Below, piece by piece: positions 59,696 through 64,000 of a stretch of 64,000 nt of DNA (position 1 is the first letter of the stretch; each line of letters starts with the position of its first letter). Location: contig NZ_BSFC01000011.1 in the NCBI RefSeq assembly GCF_027922145.1, forward strand, positions 310,001 to 374,000. The letters are read 5' to 3'. The notes beneath the pieces are model-generated. The model was not told the DNA's origin. It searched no databases and saw only the letters and a list, made by a program, of their open reading frames with translations. This DNA comes from Novosphingobium resinovorum. GTDB lineage: Bacteria > Pseudomonadota > Alphaproteobacteria > Sphingomonadales > Sphingomonadaceae. A program made the translations under genes and the position numbers.

Positions 59696-61450
59696 ATGCC
59701 CTCGACCTACCAGCCCCCCGTCGCGACGATGCGCTTCCTGTTGGAGCACGTGCTCGATTTCGACGTGCAGATGGCCGCGCTGCCGGGGCTGGAGGAAGTG
59801 ACGAGCGAACTGGCAGGCGAAGTGCTGACGATGGCAGGCCGCATGTGCGCCGAACGCCTCGCCCCGCTGAACCTGCCGGGCGACGCCGCAGGCACGAAGC
59901 TGGTCGACGGCAATGTCGTGACCGCACCGGGCTTCGCGGAGGCTTATGCGGAATTCGTCGAGGCGGGCTGGCCCGGCCTCGCAGGCGATCCCGAGTTCGG
60001 CGGACAGGGCCTGCCGCGCACCGTGCAGATCATGCTCGACGAGATGGTGTCCGCCGCCAACCTGTCGTTCGGCCTGTTCCCCGGCCTTACCCGGGGCGCG
60101 GCGGAAGCGCTTGCCGCACACGGCTCGGAAGAACTCAAGGCGACGTACCTCGGCAAGCTCGTCACCGGCGAGTGGTGCGGCGCGATGGCGCTGACCGAGG
60201 CTTCGGCGGGCACCGACCTCGGCCTGCTGCGCACCCGCGCCGAGCCGCGCGGCGACGGCAGCTACGCGGTGACCGGAACCAAGATCTTCATATCCTCGGG
60301 CGACCAGGATTTCGGCAACAACATCGTCCACCTCGTCCTCGCCCGCCTGCCCGATGCTCCGGCCGGGGTGAAGGGCATCAGCCTGCTGCTCGTCCCCAAG
60401 TTCCTGCCCGGAGCCAGCGGCGCCTTCGACGAGCGCAACGCCATGTCGGTCGGTGCGCTCGAGCACAAGATGGGCATCCATGCCCAGCCCACTTGCGTCA
60501 TGAACTACGACGGCGCCACCGGCTGGCTGGTAGGCGAGGCCGGGCGCGGGCTCAACGCGATGTTCACGATGATGAATGCCGAGCGCCTGTTCGTCGGCAT
60601 CCAGGGGCTCGGCCTTGCCGATGCGGCGACGCAGAACGCGGTGGCCTATGCCCGCGAACGCCTGCAAGGCCGCGCCTCGGACGGACGCCCCGGCCCCGTG
60701 CCGATCATCGCCCATGCCGACGTGCGAAAGATGCTGCTCGCCTGCCGCGCCTTCGTGGAGCCCGCGCGTGCCCTCGCCGCATGGACCGCGATTCGCATGG
60801 ACATCGCCGACCGCCACCCGGACGCCGCGACGCGCGATGCGGCCTCCGCCGACGTCGCCCTGCTGACGCCGGTGGTGAAGGCGGCCTTCACCGACTTCGG
60901 CTTCGAGACGACGGTGCTGGCGCAGCAGGTGTTCGGCGGCCACGGCTACATCCACGAAGCCGGGATGGAGCAGTTCGTCCGCGACGCACGCATCACCCAG
61001 ATCTACGAGGGCACCAACGGCGTACAGGCCATGGACCTCGTCTCGCGCAAGGTCACGCTGAACGGCGGCGCCCCCTTGCGCGCCTACCTCGACGGAATCG
61101 CGGCCGACATCGACAAAAGCGACGCGAGCGACCTCGCCGTGCAGATGCGCGCCGCCCTCGCCATGCTGGAGGAAGCCAGCGCCACCATCGCGGCCGCATC
61201 GGGTGATGCCGATGCCCTCGGCGCGGCGGCCACGGAGTACCTCAACCTCTTCGCGCTGGTGTCGCTGGGCTGGATGTGGGTCCGCATCCTCGCCGCCGCC
61301 CCGGCGCTGGAGGATGCGCGCAGCCGCGACACCTACGCCGCCATCGCCGCCTACTACGCGAGCTACGTGCTGCCCCGCGCAGGTCTGCACGCGGCCCGCA
61401 TCGCAGCCGGTCCCGCCACGGTCATGGCGCTCGACGAAGCGCTGTTCTGA
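59696..61450 (+). CDS. Acyl-CoA dehydrogenase, long form (paralogue)
   Basis: A 584-residue paralogue of the enzyme at 48549-50339, colinear throughout. The start MPSTYQPPVATMRFLLEHVL matches the paralogue opening, favouring ATG 59696 (GGAG upstream) over a GTG at 59684. Blocks: MALTEASAGTDLGLLRTRAE, KIFISSGDQDFGNNIVHLVL and catalytic Glu in ITQIYEGTNGVQAMDL. Its own divergent TetR regulator suggests a different chain length or acyl type from the first copy. Confidence 0.94.
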   Translation: MPSTYQPPVATMRFLLEHVLDFDVQMAALPGLEEVTSELAGEVLTMAGRMCAERLAPLNLPGDAAGTKLVDGNVVTAPGFAEAYAEFVEAGWPGLAGDPEFGGQGLPRTVQIMLDEMVSAANLSFGLFPGLTRGAAEALAAHGSEELKATYLGKLVTGEWCGAMALTEASAGTDLGLLRTRAEPRGDGSYAVTGTKIFISSGDQDFGNNIVHLVLARLPDAPAGVKGISLLLVPKFLPGASGAFDERNAMSVGALEHKMGIHAQPTCVMNYDGATGWLVGEAGRGLNAMFTMMNAERLFVGIQGLGLADAATQNAVAYARERLQGRASDGRPGPVPIIAHADVRKMLLACRAFVEPARALAAWTAIRMDIADRHPDAATRDAASADVALLTPVVKAAFTDFGFETTVLAQQVFGGHGYIHEAGMEQFVRDARITQIYEGTNGVQAMDLVSRKVTLNGGAPLRAYLDGIAADIDKSDASDLAVQMRAALAMLEEASATIAAASGDADALGAAATEYLNLFALVSLGWMWVRILAAAPALEDARSRDTYAAIAAYYASYVLPRAGLHAARIAAGPATVMALDEALF

Positions 61451-61523
61451 AAGCCTTTTCCCCGCCCCTCTCCGCTCGTCCCGCCGCCCGCGCGGCGTGA
61501 CGCATAGGCTTGGCATCGTCTGC

Positions 61524-61546
61524 GCGAGGCAACCACTGCGCCTCGC
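61524..61546 (+). terminator. Hairpin after the acyl-CoA dehydrogenase
   Basis: Perfect 7-bp stem GCGAGGC/GCCTCGC with a 9-nt loop, about 75 bp after the stop codon, followed by AGGCTTTATG. The T run is poor, so termination is only a possibility. Confidence 0.35.
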
Positions 61547-61625
61547 AGGCTTTATGATGACAAAAGCACATACGGAGCATGGATGATAATGGGCGGGACA
61601 CGGCTTGGCTGAACCGAAGAGCGAC

Positions 61626-62687
61626 ATGCAAAGCTGGCGCTCCGATGCGATCCGCATCGCGCGCGTCATCTGCATCGCGGGCATCGTCTACGTCCACGCC
61701 TGGACGGGACTCTCCGGCTACGAACTCGATCTGGCGCGCGGGACGCCGCAGGAGACCTTGCGCTGGGTCCTGATGGAAGGGTTCGGCCGCAGCGCGGTGC
61801 CGCTGCTGGGACTGATCTCCGGCTGGCTGGTCGCGGGCTCCTCGCGCACCCGTCACTGGGGACCGCACGTCGCCCGCAAGGCGCGCACGATCCTGCTGCC
61901 GATGGTGCTGTGGAACGCGCTGGCGGTACTGCTGGTATCGGGCGCGGCATGGCAGTTCGGGCTCGCCGCGCCCATGCCGCAATCGGTGCGCTGGCTGGTC
62001 GAGGAACTGTTCATCGTCACCCGCCCGCCCGACATCAACGTGCAGATGCCATTCCTGCGCGACCTGTTCCTGTGCATGGTGCTGGCCCCGCTGCTGGTGC
62101 GGTTGCCGTCGAAGGCGCTGGCTCTGCTCGCGCTGGCGGCGGGAACCTGCCACGTACTGGGCATCGGCCCGCCGGTGATCCTGCGCGCCTCGATCCTGAT
62201 GTTCTTCACCATCGGCATCATCGCCCGCCGTGCCAACCTCGCCGAGCGCGTGGCCGCATGGCCCGCCATCGTCGCGCTAGCACCCTTCGTGGTGCTGATG
62301 CCGCTGCATCTCTACGTCTCGATCGGCGATGCCCGGCCGTTCGACGATGCCTCGACGGCGGCGGTGGACCTAGCCGCGCGCGTTGCCGCATCGCTGGCGG
62401 TGTGGTGGCTGGCATGGCGCCTCGTCGCCACTCGCGCCGCGCCGCTGCTACGCCGGATCGAGCCTTACATGTTCTTCTATTTCTGCGCGCACCTGATCCT
62501 GATCTGGCTGCTGGGGCCGGTCGTCGGCAAGCTGACCGGAAAGCTCGGCTCGCCGCTCTATCCGGTCTATCTTATCGGCCAGCCGTTCCTGATCCTCGGC
62601 GCGGTGGTGGCCATCGCCAAGGGGTTGCTCATAGTGGCGCCGGGTCTGGCGGAGACGCTCAGCGGGGGACGACTGAAAAGCGCCTGA
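61626..62687 (+). CDS. Acyltransferase-3 family membrane protein
   Basis: A 353-residue protein with about ten hydrophobic segments, of the acyltransferase 3 (OafA/NodX-like) family. The conserved first helix RIARVICIAGIVYVHAW has the active-site-region His, and GFGRSAVPLLGLISGWLVAG follows as expected. The family transfers acyl groups to sugars or polysaccharides at the inner membrane. The ATG at 61626 is chosen over a TTG 21 bp upstream. No glycan genes lie nearby, so the substrate is open. Confidence 0.85.
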   Translation: MQSWRSDAIRIARVICIAGIVYVHAWTGLSGYELDLARGTPQETLRWVLMEGFGRSAVPLLGLISGWLVAGSSRTRHWGPHVARKARTILLPMVLWNALAVLLVSGAAWQFGLAAPMPQSVRWLVEELFIVTRPPDINVQMPFLRDLFLCMVLAPLLVRLPSKALALLALAAGTCHVLGIGPPVILRASILMFFTIGIIARRANLAERVAAWPAIVALAPFVVLMPLHLYVSIGDARPFDDASTAAVDLAARVAASLAVWWLAWRLVATRAAPLLRRIEPYMFFYFCAHLILIWLLGPVVGKLTGKLGSPLYPVYLIGQPFLILGAVVAIAKGLLIVAPGLAETLSGGRLKSA

Positions 62688-62690
62688 CCC

Positions 62691-63479
62691 TCACATCCGC
62701 GAGAACAGCGGGATCGGCGCGAAGACGAGCGAGATCAGACCCCACAGGCTGAGCGCGATCATCACCCCGCCGATCCACTGCGTCAGATCGCGCGATGAGG
62801 CACGCCGCGTCACCAGCGCCCCGATCGGCGCGGCGACGATCCCGCCGATCAGCAGGCCCGACGCCGCGATCGAGAACGACTGCAGGCCAAGCGTGCCGAT
62901 GAAGGCCGACAGCACCGTCACCGTCACGAAGAACTCGGCGGCGTTGACGGTGCCCACCGCCACGCGCGGGGTCATCCCCTGCGCGATCAGGCTGCCCGTC
63001 GTGACCGGCCCCCAGGCACCGCCGAAGGAATCGAGGAACCCGGCGACGAAGCCCAGCGGCCCCACCGCGCGCATCCGGCGATAAGCCTGCGCCCGCCGCG
63101 CTCCGCGCCAGATCAGGTAAATGCCGACCGCCGCCAGATAGACGAGCAGGACCGGCCGCAGGATCGAGAGGCTGAGGTGCGAGAGCGCCCACACGCCTGT
63201 CAGCCCCCCAGCGATGCCCGGAATGACGAGGCGCGCAAAGAGCATCCAGTCGACGTTGCGCTGCAGGGCATGGGCCGCGCCGGACACGCCGCTGGTGAAG
63301 CTCTCGACCGCATGCGTCACCGAGGACGCCGCGGCGGGCGGCAGGCCGAGCAGGATCAGCAGCGAGTTGCCGATCACCCCGAAGCCCATGCCGACCGCGC
63401 TGTCCACCAGCTGCGCCAGGAACCCGGCGACGATGAACGGCGCCAGCGCCGCCCAGGGAATCGCGGAAAAGTCGATCAT
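62691..63479 (-). CDS. TauE/SafE (TSUP) family permease
   Basis: A 262-residue, roughly eight-helix inner-membrane protein. The N-terminal FIVAGFLAQLVDSAVGMGFG and later FVAGFLDSFGGAWGPVTTG blocks are the two halves of the TSUP fold. The family exports or imports sulfite, sulfonates and other small anions. The ATG at 63479 overlaps the upstream gene stop (ATGA). It is convergent with the acyltransferase gene, 3 bp apart. Confidence 0.9.
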   Translation of the reverse strand: MIDFSAIPWAALAPFIVAGFLAQLVDSAVGMGFGVIGNSLLILLGLPPAAASSVTHAVESFTSGVSGAAHALQRNVDWMLFARLVIPGIAGGLTGVWALSHLSLSILRPVLLVYLAAVGIYLIWRGARRAQAYRRMRAVGPLGFVAGFLDSFGGAWGPVTTGSLIAQGMTPRVAVGTVNAAEFFVTVTVLSAFIGTLGLQSFSIAASGLLIGGIVAAPIGALVTRRASSRDLTQWIGGVMIALSLWGLISLVFAPIPLFSRM

Positions 63480-64000
63480 CCGTTGCTCCTGCGTCGGCGC
63501 GCGGAACCGGCTCCGAACCGTCCGGCCGGGGAAGTCAGCAGGAACAGCACCGGGAAGATGAGCGCGAGGACGGAGAGCACCCCGCTCACCACCGCCTCGG
63601 CCCCGGCGAGCCACGGCATGACCGCCGCCCAGATCGCGACGGCCAGAACCACCATCAGCGTGCGCTCGTGCGCCCGGTCGTTGAGCCCCGTCAGGTCCAC
63701 CTTGGCGCGCCCTTCGAAGAGGGAGCGAAGGCCGATCCCGGTGGGACTGCGGCGATCCACCAGCGGTTGCGGGAACGAGCCCTGCACGAGACAGCCGATC
63801 CCCGCCGCCACCATGCGCAGGCCCACCGCATTGGCGAAAGGCCGGAATTCGGCATTGCGGTCGCTGAGCGCGCGCAGGCCGGTGCGGCCGCCGAAGACCA
63901 TGTCGGCCAGCGCAGTGCTCTCGGCCGGGGCTGGCTTGCTTTCCTGCACGGCGGCCTGCGTGGAGATCACCCATTCGAGGATCGCCGTCGGCACGTCGAG
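63476..64000 (-). CDS. Unrecognised membrane protein, N-terminus beyond the window
   Basis: The frame stays open to the window edge; a GTG at 63994 is possible, but the start may lie outside. About 174 residues are visible. The first 115 are soluble and contain FGGRTGLRALSDRNAEFRPF and RSPTGIGLRSLFEGRAKVDL. Two hydrophobic segments follow (LMVVLAVAIWAAVMPWL and VVSGVLSVLALIFPVLFLLT), then a basic tail. I do not recognise the family. Its 4-nt overlap with the TSUP permease suggests a joint role. Confidence 0.7.
   Translation of the reverse strand, partial: LDVPTAILEWVISTQAAVQESKPAPAESTALADMVFGGRTGLRALSDRNAEFRPFANAVGLRMVAAGIGCLVQGSFPQPLVDRRSPTGIGLRSLFEGRAKVDLTGLNDRAHERTLMVVLAVAIWAAVMPWLAGAEAVVSGVLSVLALIFPVLFLLTSPAGRFGAGSARRRRSNG

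Noticed and set aside
59135..61684. An 849-codon open frame on the minus strand opposite the acyl-CoA dehydrogenase
   Set aside because: It mirrors a clear acyl-CoA dehydrogenase and crosses the TetR gene in another frame. Its product is a low-complexity Arg/Gly/His-rich string with no domain, as expected opposite GC-rich codons.

Overview
The window is GC-rich, tightly packed DNA with short intergenic gaps, many 4-nt ATGA/GTGA overlaps, abundant TonB-receptor/FadL-type outer-membrane genes and several families of hairpin-forming intergenic repeats. This fits an aerobic alphaproteobacterium of the Sphingomonadaceae; Novosphingobium or a near relative is my best guess, made from gene content and not from any search. 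I see no phage, insertion sequence, CRISPR array, tRNA or rRNA.

Layout. (1) 1-2208: acetyl-CoA carboxylase genes accC (cut by the window start) and accA. (2) 2561-9160: a same-strand run of a secreted DUF1592-type cytochrome protein, a Tat-exported DUF1552 protein, an ankyrin-repeat protein, a cytochrome c-prime and a cytochrome b561; its job is unknown. (3) 9307-15803, minus strand: a periplasmic purine-nucleoside module with two secreted NUP-family proteins, an exported adenosine deaminase and a TonB-dependent receptor, divergent from a LysR regulator (16057-16998) that is followed by a purine-type phosphoribosyltransferase and a LOG-family nucleotide hydrolase. (4) 37336 down to 18295, minus strand: a roughly 19-kb purine-catabolism operon. 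Its order is hpxX-hpxY-purine permease-exported nucleosidase-hpxW-hpxK-hpxJ-puuE-hpxZ-uraD-flavoprotein-uraH-xdhA-xdhB-xdhC-guaD-adenine deaminase-DUF4269. (5) 37608-48353: fumC, an aldo-keto reductase, a LysR regulator, the periplasmic aldehyde oxidoreductase paoABC, an MHS-type transporter with an Lrp regulator, and a leucine-dehydrogenase-like enzyme. (6) 48549-61450: fatty-acid oxidation (two acyl-CoA dehydrogenase paralogues, a fused hydroxyacyl-CoA dehydrogenase/enoyl-CoA hydratase, thiolase, FadL, FadD, TesB, and MerR and TetR regulators). (7) 61626-64000: a membrane acyltransferase, a TauE/SafE permease and an unrecognised membrane protein cut by the window end.

How the purine genes fit together: nucleosides would cross the outer membrane by the TonB receptor, be deaminated and split in the periplasm, and enter as bases by the AzgA-like permease. 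Guanine and adenine deaminases and XdhABC then give urate. UraH, UraD and PuuE lead to allantoate; HpxK and HpxJ lead to oxalurate; HpxW, X, Y and Z act on the oxalurate/oxamate branch. No uricase of the classical, HpxO-like or PuuD type is visible. A flavoprotein placed between uraH and uraD is the obvious candidate (HpyO-like). A 37-bp element (28 of 37 positions identical) lies upstream of both the nucleoside module and the 19-kb operon and is a good candidate operator for the LysR regulator.

Repeats matter here: at least five hairpin-type families occur. Most copies are intergenic, but one extends the C-terminus of the DUF1592 protein, one sits in the 5-prime end of the ankyrin gene, and one supplies the ribosome binding site of guaD.
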